Assembly: GCF_014932895.1 (NCBI RefSeq)
Contig: NZ_JACYOF010000008.1
Span: forward strand, 124,001-188,000
Length of the DNA: 64,000 nt
From: Bacillus thuringiensis
GTDB lineage: Bacteria > Bacillota > Bacilli > Bacillales > Bacillaceae_G
Direction of reading: 5' to 3'
The position numbers and the translations under genes are program-made. The notes beneath the pieces were generated by a model that searched no databases, was not told where the DNA came from, and saw nothing but the letters and a program-made list of their open reading frames with translations. Numbering within the stretch: position 1 is the first letter of the stretch; each line of letters begins with the position of its first letter. Below, one piece after another: positions 44,822 through 53,927 of this stretch.

Positions 44822-45076
44822 TCATTCACAACCTGTAATTAATAAATCATCTTCTAACTTAACTAATAATGTATCTGTATTAATTTTTTGCCCAACTTCT
44901 ACATTTACTAATCTTATATTTCCACTGATACCGACCGCGACTTTTTCAAGCTCACCGTTATTTTTTCGGATCATCATTAATTTTTCCCATTCATATACGT
45001 AAGAAGATTCATTCACAAAAATTTCTTCTATTTTCCCTTCACATGAACTATAAATTTCCTCTATTCTCGTTTTCAT
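44822..45076 (-). CDS. Small biotinyl/lipoyl-like domain protein lacking the modified lysine
   Basis: This 84-residue protein has a fold pattern (CEGKIEEIFVNESSYVYEWEKLMMIRKNNG, then GISGNIRLVNVEVGQKINTDTLLVKLED) that matches the two half-barrels of biotinyl/lipoyl carriers. The expected hairpin with MKM or DK lysine is replaced by MMIRKNNG, so covalent biotin or lipoate is unlikely. It may bind or assemble as a structural relative. It is a single gene divergent from citM. Function is unknown. Confidence 0.6.
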   Translation of the reverse strand: MKTRIEEIYSSCEGKIEEIFVNESSYVYEWEKLMMIRKNNGELEKVAVGISGNIRLVNVEVGQKINTDTLLVKLEDDLLITGCE

Positions 45077-45296
45077 TCAAAATCTACTCCCTACTTCGCA
45101 CTTCACTATTTTCACCTTATTCTATCATTCTTGTTAGAAGTAAATTATATTTTTAAAAATTCAAATTACCTTCGTGAACAATATGACCAAAATAAAAATT
45201 ATGCTTCTAATGATGTTATTTTTCGAATTATTTACCATTTGTATGGATGCTTTTATGATAAACAAAAAGCATTTTTTCTGAATTTTTATTTTATTT

Positions 45297-45310
45297 TGAA
45301 AGCGTAATCA
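45297..45310. promoter_or_regulatory. cre-like site upstream of citM
   Basis: TGAAAGCGTAATCA matches the cre consensus except for A in place of the conserved T after CGN. It lies 20 bases before the citM start, so CcpA would act as a roadblock or repressor. Confidence 0.6.
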
Positions 45311-45330
45311 TTTTTTTAGGGGGAGATCAT

Positions 45331-46635
45331 ATGTTAGCTCTACTTGGATTTGCGATGGTATTTGTCTTTATGTTTTTAATTATGACGAAACGTATGTCAG
45401 CGCTAGTAGCCTTAATATTAATTCCGATTGTTTTCGCATTAATTGGTGGCTTCTATGCGAATATGGGACCTATGATGTTAGATGGCATTCAAAAATTAGC
45501 ACCTACTGGTATCATGCTTATGTTTGCCATTTTATATTTCGGAATTATGATTGATAGTGGTTTATTCGACCCTGTCATTAGTAAAATATTAAAATTTGTA
45601 AAAGGGGATCCTTTAAAAATTGTTGTTGGTACAGCTATTCTTACTATTATCGTTTCATTAGATGGGGATGGAACAACAACGTATATGATTACTGTTTCCG
45701 CAATGTACCCATTATATAAACGTCTTGGAATGAATCCACTTATATTAGCTGGGGTTGTTATGTTAGGGGCAGGAATTACGAATCTTACACCTTGGGGTGG
45801 ACCAACAGCCCGGGTTATGAGTGCACTTGGACTAGACGCTTCAGAGCTCTTCACACCACTTATCCCTGGAATGATCGTTGGTGCCATTTGGGTAATTTTC
45901 GTTGCCTACTATCTTGGAAAAAAAGAAAGAAAACGTTTAGGCATTATGGATGTACAATATTTAAAACAAATGCAAACAACGGATGAGCAAGCTGCAACAG
46001 TAGAAGCTGCCGTGCATAAACGCCCTAAACTTCTATGGATTAACTTTTTATTGACCGCTACATTGCTTGTCTGTCTCATACTAGAAGTTATGCCGTTACC
46101 TGTTTTATTTACAATCTCTTTCGCTATTGCTGTTATGATTAACTATCCAAACTTAGAACAACAGAAAGAACGTATTGCTTCTCACGCAGGAAATGTATTA
46201 GCCGTTGTTTCTCTCGTATTTGCAGCTGGAGTTTTCACTGGTATTTTATCTGGAACAAAAATGGTAGATGCGATGGCTCAAAGTGTAGTGACCCTTATCC
46301 CGGATGTACTTGGACCACAATTGCCAATTATTACAGCTCTTCTTAGTATGCCGTTCACATTTTTCATGTCCAATGATGCATTTTACTTCGGTGTTTTACC
46401 TATTTTAACGAAGGCTGCTGCTACTTACGGAATTAGTGCAGCTGAAATGGGACGGGCTTCATTACTTGGTCAACCTGTTCACTTATTAAGTCCACTCGTT
46501 GCTTCCACTTATTTATTAGTCGGAATGGCAAAGGTTGATTTTGGTGAACATCAACGCTTTACGTTACTTTGGGCTGTTGGAACTACAATGGTGATGCTAA
46601 TTACAGGAATTGTGATTGGGATTATTCCAATATAA
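45331..46635 (+). CDS. citM: CitMHS-family metal-citrate transporter
   Basis: This 434-residue membrane transporter has about 12 helices. LDGDGTTTYMITVSAMYPLYKRLGM and LTPWGGPTARVMSALG are CitMHS signatures. In B. subtilis CitM imports Mg-citrate and is controlled by CitS-CitT and CcpA. Here it converges with citS-citT and a cre-like site precedes it, so the same control is likely. GGGGGAG precedes the ATG. Confidence 0.9.
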   Translation: MLALLGFAMVFVFMFLIMTKRMSALVALILIPIVFALIGGFYANMGPMMLDGIQKLAPTGIMLMFAILYFGIMIDSGLFDPVISKILKFVKGDPLKIVVGTAILTIIVSLDGDGTTTYMITVSAMYPLYKRLGMNPLILAGVVMLGAGITNLTPWGGPTARVMSALGLDASELFTPLIPGMIVGAIWVIFVAYYLGKKERKRLGIMDVQYLKQMQTTDEQAATVEAAVHKRPKLLWINFLLTATLLVCLILEVMPLPVLFTISFAIAVMINYPNLEQQKERIASHAGNVLAVVSLVFAAGVFTGILSGTKMVDAMAQSVVTLIPDVLGPQLPIITALLSMPFTFFMSNDAFYFGVLPILTKAAATYGISAAEMGRASLLGQPVHLLSPLVASTYLLVGMAKVDFGEHQRFTLLWAVGTTMVMLITGIVIGIIPI

Positions 46636-46640
46636 GATGC

Positions 46641-46685
46641 AACAAAAAAACAGTAGGGGAAATGTAATCCTCTACTGTTTTTTGT
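46641..46685. terminator. Bidirectional terminator between citM and citT
   Basis: AACAAAAAAACAGTAG and CTACTGTTTTTTGTT form a long stem between converging genes, with T runs on both strands. Confidence 0.88.
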
Positions 46686-46688
46686 TTG

Positions 46689-47381
46689 TTAGGAAGAAAC
46701 AAGAAAATACCTTCTCTCCGGTCTCCCTACACTTCCATATATAAGCTCTGCATGTACTTTCTTTCCAGATATTAAATACTCTAAATAGCGCCTCGCTGTT
46801 GATCGACTTACCCCAACCATTGAACTTAGCACCTCTGCGGTAATTCCTTTTTCATTAATTGTTAACATATGCTTCTTTATTTTCGCTAAAGTTAAAGGAT
46901 CTATTCCTTTTGGGGCATATTCGATTTGATTTCCCTCTACTCCCCTTTGAGACCATAAATGTTCAATTTGTTCTGGGGATAATTGAGCATTTCTCTTTAA
47001 CTGTGTAATCTTCTTTTGATAATTTTCTAAACTTGTTTTAAATCTATCAAACGTAAGTGGCTTTACAATATAATCTGTTACTCCTCCTCGTAAAGCATGA
47101 CGTACTACATCTGTTTCTGATGCCGCTGTAATCATAATAATATCTGTATCATGCAAATTATGCCTAATATATGTGACAAGTTCCGTTCCTTGCATATCAG
47201 GTAAATATACATCTAACAAAACGAGTTGCGGCTTAACAAGCTCTAGCCATTCCTCCGCTTGTTCTCCATTCGTTGCTGTTCCGATTACTTTAAACCCTTC
47301 AATTTTTTCAGTAAAACGACGATGAATGTCCGCAATCCGAATATCATCTTCTACAATTAATACTTCAATCTCCTCACCCAT
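46689..47381 (-). CDS. citT: CitB-type response regulator of citrate uptake
   Basis: This 230-residue regulator has a receiver domain (VEDDIRIADIHRRF, phosphoacceptor D in LLDVYLPDMQG, TAASE, VKPLTF) and a C-terminal helix-turn-helix (ITAEVLSSMVGVSRSTARRYLEYLISG). It is the paralog of malR in the same window. It follows citS with a one-base overlap. The expected target is citM. Confidence 0.87.
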   Translation of the reverse strand: MGEEIEVLIVEDDIRIADIHRRFTEKIEGFKVIGTATNGEQAEEWLELVKPQLVLLDVYLPDMQGTELVTYIRHNLHDTDIIMITAASETDVVRHALRGGVTDYIVKPLTFDRFKTSLENYQKKITQLKRNAQLSPEQIEHLWSQRGVEGNQIEYAPKGIDPLTLAKIKKHMLTINEKGITAEVLSSMVGVSRSTARRYLEYLISGKKVHAELIYGSVGRPERRYFLVSS

Positions 47382-48991
47382 TACAACTCGCCTCTCTCTT
47401 TCGGTAATGCAATAATGAATAATGCACCACCTAAATCCCCTTTTTCGATTGCAATACTTCCATTTAAATCTTCCACTAATTCTTTTACTTTTGCTAATCC
47501 ATAACCACGTTTTTCTCCTTCTTTCGTCGAAAAACCTTTATGGAATATACTTGTAATTATTTCGTCCTGAATTCCTTGCCCTGAATCTTCCACTTCAATT
47601 AATATTTCTTCTCCGATATCTGTTACAAACATTCTTACTTTCTTATCATTCCCTTGATTTCTTTCAGTTGCTTCAAATGCATTCGTAATTAAATTCCCTA
47701 AAATAGAAACAACATAATTACTTTCAATATGTGGACTTAACTTTTCTAAACTACTTTCTCTATCTAACACAAAATCAATTTTCAACTCCCGTGCCCGATT
47801 GTAAAATCCAATTAAAATTCCACCTAGCCATGGGTTTTGAATTCGTTTCATAATAAATTGAACAAAATCTTGATATACCGCAGTTTCCTTATGAATGAGC
47901 TCTAAAGCATCTTCATATGACTCTAATTGTATAAGACCTGAAAGTGTATACAACAGATTGTTATATTCATGCGTTTGTGCACGCAATGCTTCTGTATACT
48001 GTTTTGTTTGAGACAGCTCTGCTGTTAACTGGTCCATTTCAGATTTCAAACGTAAACTCGATACGACGCCCGTTACTTTATTGTTAACTTTAATAGGTAA
48101 ACGATTAGCGATAACAGCCTGTCCCTTTATATTTAATTGTCTGTCAAACTGTTCCTCGCCTGTTTGAAGTACCTCTAATATCAATGAATTAGGGATAACA
48201 TTTAAAATAAATTCTCCAGTGATATTTTGCTGCTTATTTAAAGAAAGAATATCGTATGCCGCTTGATTGACTAAACTAATGATTCCGTTTTTATCAATTA
48301 CAATAATCCCTTCACGTACAGATTGAATCACAGTACTATGCTCTTCATATAAAGATGAAATTTCTTCTGGTTCCATCCCAAACATCATTCTTTTTATACT
48401 TCCAGCTAAATATATAGAACCAATTATCCCCATTAACAAACCTATTATTGTAATCCAAAATACACGCTGTCCATACACTTCTACCGCTCCATGAATATCA
48501 TCCATTGAAAATCCAACAGATACTACGCCAATAATTTCATTATCCTGATTACGGATTGGGACTTTTCCGCGTAACGAAGGCCCTAATGACCCCGTTGCTT
48601 TCGAAACGTAAGATTTCCCTTCTAATAGAACTCCTTTGTTATCTCCACCAACCATTGCTTCTCCTATTTTATCTCTCTTAGGATGTGCATAACGAATCCC
48701 TTCTTTATTTCCAACCACAATAAAATCAGCATCTGTATCAATTCGAATTTTTTCTGCAATCGGCTGAATAATAGAAGCTGGATTTTCTTTTTGAAAAGCT
48801 TCCCCAATTTCTGGTATAGCTGCAACTGTTTTCGCAACATGCAAAGCCCTTTTGCCAATTTGTTCTTCTACTGTTTCAGATAATATGTAGTAAAATAAAT
48901 AACTCGTTAACAGAAGTACGACAAGAATAAGTGTACTAATAGTTAATGTAATTCTCGGCTGTAGTTTTAACTTTTTAAATTCCAACACCAT
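47381..48991 (-). CDS. citS: DcuS/CitA-type sensor kinase for citrate
   Basis: This roughly 536-residue membrane sensor has an extracytoplasmic PAS/sCache domain between two helices with IVVGNKEGIRYAHPKRDKIGEAMVGGDNKG, the carboxylate-binding region. A PAS domain follows, then the dimer helix LRAQTHEYNNLLYTLSGLI with the histidine and an ATPase domain (NLITNAFEA, DSGQGI, GYGLAKVKE). The start could be the TTG two codons in, because GGGGAATG abuts the first ATG. It is paralogous to malK. Confidence 0.87.
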   Translation of the reverse strand: MVLEFKKLKLQPRITLTISTLILVVLLLTSYLFYYILSETVEEQIGKRALHVAKTVAAIPEIGEAFQKENPASIIQPIAEKIRIDTDADFIVVGNKEGIRYAHPKRDKIGEAMVGGDNKGVLLEGKSYVSKATGSLGPSLRGKVPIRNQDNEIIGVVSVGFSMDDIHGAVEVYGQRVFWITIIGLLMGIIGSIYLAGSIKRMMFGMEPEEISSLYEEHSTVIQSVREGIIVIDKNGIISLVNQAAYDILSLNKQQNITGEFILNVIPNSLILEVLQTGEEQFDRQLNIKGQAVIANRLPIKVNNKVTGVVSSLRLKSEMDQLTAELSQTKQYTEALRAQTHEYNNLLYTLSGLIQLESYEDALELIHKETAVYQDFVQFIMKRIQNPWLGGILIGFYNRARELKIDFVLDRESSLEKLSPHIESNYVVSILGNLITNAFEATERNQGNDKKVRMFVTDIGEEILIEVEDSGQGIQDEIITSIFHKGFSTKEGEKRGYGLAKVKELVEDLNGSIAIEKGDLGGALFIIALPKERGEL

Positions 48992-49110
48992 TCCCCTAAC
49001 TTCCCATAAAGTTGAATTTTAAGAATATACAGTTTTTATCCATATGTAATCATACCATGATTACTACATAGTTGACTTCTTTACTTTTTATCGTATTATA
49101 TTTATTCAAA

Positions 49111-49147
49111 AAAAAGAAACGGAGTAATATCTACTCCGTTTCTTTTT
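49111..49147 (-). terminator. Terminator of the chemoreceptor gene
   Basis: AAAAAGAAACGGAGTA and TACTCCGTTTCTTTTT form a 16-bp perfect stem. Confidence 0.9.
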
Positions 49148-49156
49148 ACTTTCACT

Positions 49157-51133
49157 TTATATTTTAAACTTACCAATCATCGCTTGTAATTCTTCTGCCA
49201 TTTGCGATAAGTGAACTGCCGCTGCGTTTATTTCATCTACTGAAGCTAATTGTTCTTCAGAGGAACCAGCAATATTTTGAACACTTGCTGCATTTTCTTC
49301 AATTGTAGCTGCAATTTCATTAATAGATGCACTTACTTGTTTTGCATCCATCGTCATTTGTTTTGCTACTTCTACCATACTATCAATTTGTACAACTGTA
49401 TCATTTGTAGATTTCAATATTTCAGCAAAGCTTTGCTTCGTTTCATTTGCAACTACAAGACCCGATTGTACTTCTGTTCCAACTTGATTCATAGAGCTTA
49501 CCGTTTCTTTTATATCAAATTGAATCTCTTTCACTAGTTTTCCAATTTCCGTAGAAGACTGTCCAGATTGTTCGGCTAATTTTCGCACTTCATCTGCTAC
49601 AATTGCAAATCCTCTTCCTTGCTCCCCAGCTCTTGCAGCCTCAATCGCAGCATTTAATGCTAATAAATTTGTCTGCTCTGCAATATGTTGAATCACTTCA
49701 AGGATTGCTCCAATTTGTTTCGACTTATCATCTAACAAAACAATGACTTTATCTGACTTTGAAACAGACTCATGAATTAATTGCATTTGATTTACAGTTT
49801 GCTCAACTAACTTCCCACCATCTTCAGCTTTTTTCTTCGTATACATAGAGGCTGTGGATACTAATGAAGAACTATCTGCAACACGCTGAACTCCTTCTGT
49901 AACTTCTTCTAACAATGTTGCTCCTTCTTCAACTTCTCTCGTTTGTATTTCAGCCCCACTCGACACTTGCTCTATCGCCTGTGTAATTTGTTCCGTCGCT
50001 TCACTTGTCTGCCTCATGCTAGCTGTTAATTCTTCTGAAGATGCTGCTACATGACTCGCTGAAATATTTATATTGGAAATGACATTATGTAATGATGATG
50101 CCATCTCGTTAAAACTTTTTCCTAACTGTCCAATTTCATCTTTAGAATGAACTGTAATTGATTCTGTTAAATCCCCTTCACTAATTTTTTTGGATGATAT
50201 TACAAGTTGTTTTAACGGTTTAATAATAGAAGCAATTATGAAGTAAATTAAAACCCCACCAATTATTAATGAAATCCCAAGAACAGTTATCGTTTTATAG
50301 AAAATAGGATCAGCCGCTTGAATAATTTCTTTTGAAGGCATAACTCCTGCTATTTTCCATCCAGTTATCTTATTCGTTTTAAAGGTGATATTACGATCCT
50401 CACCATCTAATGAGAATTTAAAATCACCTATTTCCTGTTTGTACATCTCTTTTTCAAGTTTCTCTTCTACCTTATCCCCTGGCTTCAGCGTTGGATGTGC
50501 TACCACATTTTTATCCTGATCAAAAATTGCAACATACCCTTTTTTACCGATATTAACCATTTTCGAAGTGTTTACAATATCATTAATAATTAAATCAATA
50601 CCGAGAACGCCGCTTTTATCCTCATTTTGTTTTGCTATTGTAACAACAATATTTCCTGTCGTTTTTGATTTATATGGAGCTGTAATAATTACTTCTCCAC
50701 TTTTTCCCACTGCCTTTTTATACCAATCTCTTTCTGTAGGATTATACCCTTCTGGCATTTGAATTGCTGGTGATTGAATAAATTGTCCATTACTAGATCC
50801 TGTATAGATTGCTTCCATTTCTGGATGTAATTTGTTATATTCTTCTAGTTTATTTTGGATGTTTTGAATTTGATCCGCTTGGTAACTTGATTGTGTAAAT
50901 AATTTCGTAAAATAAGTTGCATCTACTTTTTTACTATCCAATTCCTTATTAATTACATTATCCAAAATTTTTATATTATCTTTCGCCGAGTTTAAAATTG
51001 TTTCATTAAAATTTGTTTTCGCCTGCTGATAAGACGTCCAACCAATTACAATACTTGGAAGAATTAAAATGATAATAAATGACACAAGTAACTTTGTTTT
51101 TAAACTGCTACTCCTTAATTTCCTTTGAAGCAT
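49157..51133 (-). CDS. Methyl-accepting chemotaxis protein with dCache sensor
   Basis: This 658-residue receptor has a helix (about 15-35), a periplasm-facing dCache domain (to about 275, with [14 protein letters not shown] and [18 protein letters not shown]), a second helix, HAMP (about 300-355) and a long signalling hairpin. The conserved tip is [40 protein letters not shown]. It sends ligand signals to CheA/CheW; the ligand is probably an amino acid or organic acid, as for many dCache domains. It is a single gene next to carboxylate sensing genes, which may hint at the ligand. Confidence 0.92.
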   Translation of the reverse strand: MLQRKLRSSSLKTKLLVSFIIILILPSIVIGWTSYQQAKTNFNETILNSAKDNIKILDNVINKELDSKKVDATYFTKLFTQSSYQADQIQNIQNKLEEYNKLHPEMEAIYTGSSNGQFIQSPAIQMPEGYNPTERDWYKKAVGKSGEVIITAPYKSKTTGNIVVTIAKQNEDKSGVLGIDLIINDIVNTSKMVNIGKKGYVAIFDQDKNVVAHPTLKPGDKVEEKLEKEMYKQEIGDFKFSLDGEDRNITFKTNKITGWKIAGVMPSKEIIQAADPIFYKTITVLGISLIIGGVLIYFIIASIIKPLKQLVISSKKISEGDLTESITVHSKDEIGQLGKSFNEMASSLHNVISNINISASHVAASSEELTASMRQTSEATEQITQAIEQVSSGAEIQTREVEEGATLLEEVTEGVQRVADSSSLVSTASMYTKKKAEDGGKLVEQTVNQMQLIHESVSKSDKVIVLLDDKSKQIGAILEVIQHIAEQTNLLALNAAIEAARAGEQGRGFAIVADEVRKLAEQSGQSSTEIGKLVKEIQFDIKETVSSMNQVGTEVQSGLVVANETKQSFAEILKSTNDTVVQIDSMVEVAKQMTMDAKQVSASINEIAATIEENAASVQNIAGSSEEQLASVDEINAAAVHLSQMAEELQAMIGKFKI

Positions 51134-51348
51134 ATTCCTACCCCTCCATACCGTTTTACATGCAATAATTTACAATTAATCCATTTATAAAAATTATAAG
51201 ATATAGATGCGTTGATGAGACTCTCTATTTCTCTGTACTCATCTTTCTAAATTTAAAGGATTATTGCATACATACTTCATTCTATAAAAATTAAATAATT
51301 AAAACAACGTATAAAAATGTATATTATTTGAAATATTATAATTCACAG

Positions 51349-51383
51349 AAGAACCTCTAGTATCCCACTTACTAAAGGTTCTT
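51349..51383 (-). terminator. Terminator of nfeD-floT
   Basis: AAGAACCT-C-TAGTA and TACTA-A-AGGTTCTT form a stem 9 bases after floT. Confidence 0.75.
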
Positions 51384-51392
51384 TCCATCTTA

Positions 51393-52967
51393 CTATTCTT
51401 TAGCTTTTTCTACTTCTTTTTCCTTATCTTCTACTACAGATACGACAGATTTATCATTTGATAATTGTTGTACTGCTCCTTTTCCTGCAAACCCTTCTAA
51501 TAACTCTTTTAAATCAATACCAGAAGAAGCTTTTAGTGTCTCCTGCATTGTTGCCATTAAATCAGTCGCATACCCTGCCACTTTTCCGGCGCCGCTATTC
51601 TTACCACCACCGCCTGTGTCGACAACTGTAATTTTATCAATGTTGCTAAGTGGACTTGCAACTTCTTTCGCGTAACTTGGAAGCATTTTAAGAACCATAT
51701 CCATAATTGCCGCTTGACCATATAATTCAAATGCTTCCGCAATTTTTTGTTTCGCTTCAGCTTCAGCCAAACCTTTTAATCTTATAACATCTGCTTCTGC
51801 TGTACCTTGTGCTTTCTGTACTTCTGCTTTCGCTTGACCTTGCGCTTTTTCAATTTCCGCCTTCGCTAAACCTTCTACACGTACTTCTTCTGCACGCGCT
51901 CTTGCTTCTGCCTCAATCTTATATTGATCTGCATCTGCTTTTTTAATTTGTTTTACTTTTTCAGCTTCAGCTGATTGCTCAACAGCATAACGATCTGCAT
52001 CTGCTTTTTTCTTTACTTCTGCATCATATTGCTTCTCACGACGTGCAATCTCTTTTTCTTCTAATTCAATTTGCTTTTCACGCTCAATGATTTTAACTCG
52101 CATTTGCTCTTCTGTAACACCTTGTTGCGCTTTCGCTTGTTGTAATTCGTAAGAAAGATCCGCATCCGCACGTGCTTGTTCTTGTTCTCTCTTATAAGAC
52201 TGTACTTTTAATTCTTTATGCTTTTCAGCTTCAGCAATCTGTGCATCACGTTGATACTCAGCTTCTTTCGCTTCTTTTTCTGCACGAGCCTTTTCAATAC
52301 GCGCTTCTTTTTCACGCTCTGCATTCGCAATTGTTGCATCACGCTTAACAGTTGCAATTTGCGGTTGACCAAGTGCATCTAAGTAGCCGTTTTTATCCAT
52401 TATTTCTTTAATCGTAAAGGAAACAATACGAAGTCCCATTTTCTTTAAATCTGTCGAAGCAACTTCATGCACCTTTTGTGCAAATTGCTCTCTATTGCTA
52501 TACGCATCTTCTACCGTCATAGAAGATAAAATCGCACGTAGATGCCCTTCTAAAACTTCCTTCGCCTCAACTTTTAACTCTTCTGTTTCTTTTCCTAAAT
52601 ATTGCTCAGCTGCTGTAGATACTTCTTCAATTGTAGAACCTACTTTAATAATAGAAACACCATTTACCGTAACAGGAACACCTTGCTTCGTATACGTATC
52701 ACGCGTACCAACTTCTAATTTATAGTTTAATAAGCTAAGAGGCTCTCCTCTTTGCATAATTGGAACTACGAAAGTACCGCCACCACGAATAATTTTAATC
52801 TTCTTTCCATCATCAGTGGTAACAACATTTTTCCCACCACCAAGCCAGTTCCCTGTAACGATTAACGCTTCATCTGGGCCAACTGTACGATACTTCGTAA
52901 TGAATACTAAAATGAGTAGAATTAAAATTGCGAGTAAAACTCCACCGATAATTAATGGAATCGTCAT
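51393..52967 (-). CDS. floT: Flotillin-like membrane scaffold protein
   Basis: This 524-residue protein has an N-terminal membrane hairpin (about 3-25), an SPFH domain (to about 190) and a long alanine/glutamate/lysine coiled coil (about 200-390) with repeated KAEAEK-type motifs, then a glycine-rich tail. FloT marks fluid membrane microdomains and helps assemble signalling and secretion complexes, including KinC. It lies 12 bases downstream of the NfeD gene, the usual pair (yuaF-yuaG). GGGGGA precedes the ATG. Confidence 0.93.
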   Translation of the reverse strand: MTIPLIIGGVLLAILILLILVFITKYRTVGPDEALIVTGNWLGGGKNVVTTDDGKKIKIIRGGGTFVVPIMQRGEPLSLLNYKLEVGTRDTYTKQGVPVTVNGVSIIKVGSTIEEVSTAAEQYLGKETEELKVEAKEVLEGHLRAILSSMTVEDAYSNREQFAQKVHEVASTDLKKMGLRIVSFTIKEIMDKNGYLDALGQPQIATVKRDATIANAEREKEARIEKARAEKEAKEAEYQRDAQIAEAEKHKELKVQSYKREQEQARADADLSYELQQAKAQQGVTEEQMRVKIIEREKQIELEEKEIARREKQYDAEVKKKADADRYAVEQSAEAEKVKQIKKADADQYKIEAEARARAEEVRVEGLAKAEIEKAQGQAKAEVQKAQGTAEADVIRLKGLAEAEAKQKIAEAFELYGQAAIMDMVLKMLPSYAKEVASPLSNIDKITVVDTGGGGKNSGAGKVAGYATDLMATMQETLKASSGIDLKELLEGFAGKGAVQQLSNDKSVVSVVEDKEKEVEKAKE

Positions 52968-52979
52968 GTAAATTCCCCC

Positions 52980-53528
52980 TTATAATTTTGGTTTCTTTAA
53001 AGAATAAGCGATGTTCTGTACAAGTAAAACGCCATCTTGGACTCCCTCGATAATAACCTCAGTTCCTTGTGAAATATCTTTTTTTCCAATTGTTTTAGCT
53101 GGGATTGCATTACTTCCAAATTGGGAGGAGATTAACACTTCACCAAATCCTTCTGTAGGAATTGTCGTAATAACTTCTCCCTTGCAACCAATGAAATCAT
53201 CCATACGTTGCACAGTGTTTTGTTCTGCTTCTGCAATCGGTTTTAAAATTAATATTTTCATAATAAATACACCAATAAAGGATATAGCAAATGAAGCCCC
53301 GAAAATAATAATGCTATTAAAGGAAAATAAATATTCTCCTATATAACTAAGTCCACATAACATGGCGAAAAAACTAAGTAATAAAGTAACAACGGATACA
53401 GATCCGCCTCCAAAACTAAATATTGATTCAAATATATCTCCAAAGAAGATATAAATAACAGTGAGTATAGTAGCAATAATAAATCCATATAAATAAATTG
53501 TTTCAAGTGGATAACCAAACAAGACCAT
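52980..53528 (-). CDS. NfeD-family membrane protein (YuaF-like)
   Basis: This 182-residue protein has four hydrophobic helices (about 10-100) and a C-terminal OB-fold domain (about 110-175, with GCKGEVITTIPTEGFGEVLIS). It is the standard operon partner of flotillin and is involved in microdomain function. GGGGGA precedes the ATG. Order nfeD-floT is as in B. subtilis. Confidence 0.88.
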   Translation of the reverse strand: MVLFGYPLETIYLYGFIIATILTVIYIFFGDIFESIFSFGGGSVSVVTLLLSFFAMLCGLSYIGEYLFSFNSIIIFGASFAISFIGVFIMKILILKPIAEAEQNTVQRMDDFIGCKGEVITTIPTEGFGEVLISSQFGSNAIPAKTIGKKDISQGTEVIIEGVQDGVLLVQNIAYSLKKPKL

Positions 53529-53777
53529 TTCTTATCCCCCTTTCTTAAACAATCCCTTTTTGTTATGTGTATGCCTCACCTCTTTCAAAGATTATTAATC
53601 TTAATTTTCAGTTATTTACCCTTTAAAGAAAAACCTGTAAGACAGGTCTCTAAAAAAGAACAGGAGAAACCTATTGTGACAGGCTCCTCCTAGAAAATAA
53701 CCGATATATTATATATCTATATAATATACTATTTTCCACAAAAAGTAAAGTTAAACATACATTGGAAAAGCACTTAT
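53529..53777. other. Region upstream of nfeD-floT
   Basis: It contains a short hairpin ACCTGT-N3-ACAGGT (53633-53647) and a second stem with arms AGGAG/CTCCT (53662-53688). Either may be the end of a small transcript. No clear sigma-W promoter was found. Confidence 0.4.
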
Positions 53778-53927
53778 TTTATCCCGCTATTTGCGGGCAG
53801 TAAGACTCCCACCCCAAAACTCGACGAATGCAAGGAAGTTAGGTGGGAGATAACTGCCCGTAAAAGCCCGATTGGTGCGGGCTAATAATCAGTGGGGATG
53901 CCCCCACTGATTAAAGTTTCACTTTAC
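53778..53927 (-). repeat. bcr1-type dispersed repeat, copy 4 (minus orientation)
   Basis: Reading the minus strand, it starts GTAAAGTGAAACTTTAATCAG and ends GCGGGATAAA; the flank nearest colA has GTAAA in place of ATAAA. About 150 bases. The colA stop codon TGA is made by its first bases. Confidence 0.82.

Noticed and set aside
51134-51348. PlcR box upstream of the chemoreceptor
   Set aside because: Sequences such as ATGCAATAATTTACA have too many mismatches to the palindrome.
53529-53777. Sigma-W promoter upstream of nfeD-floT
   Set aside because: No TGAAAC-N16-CGTA pair was found on the minus strand, although this operon is sigma-W controlled in B. subtilis.
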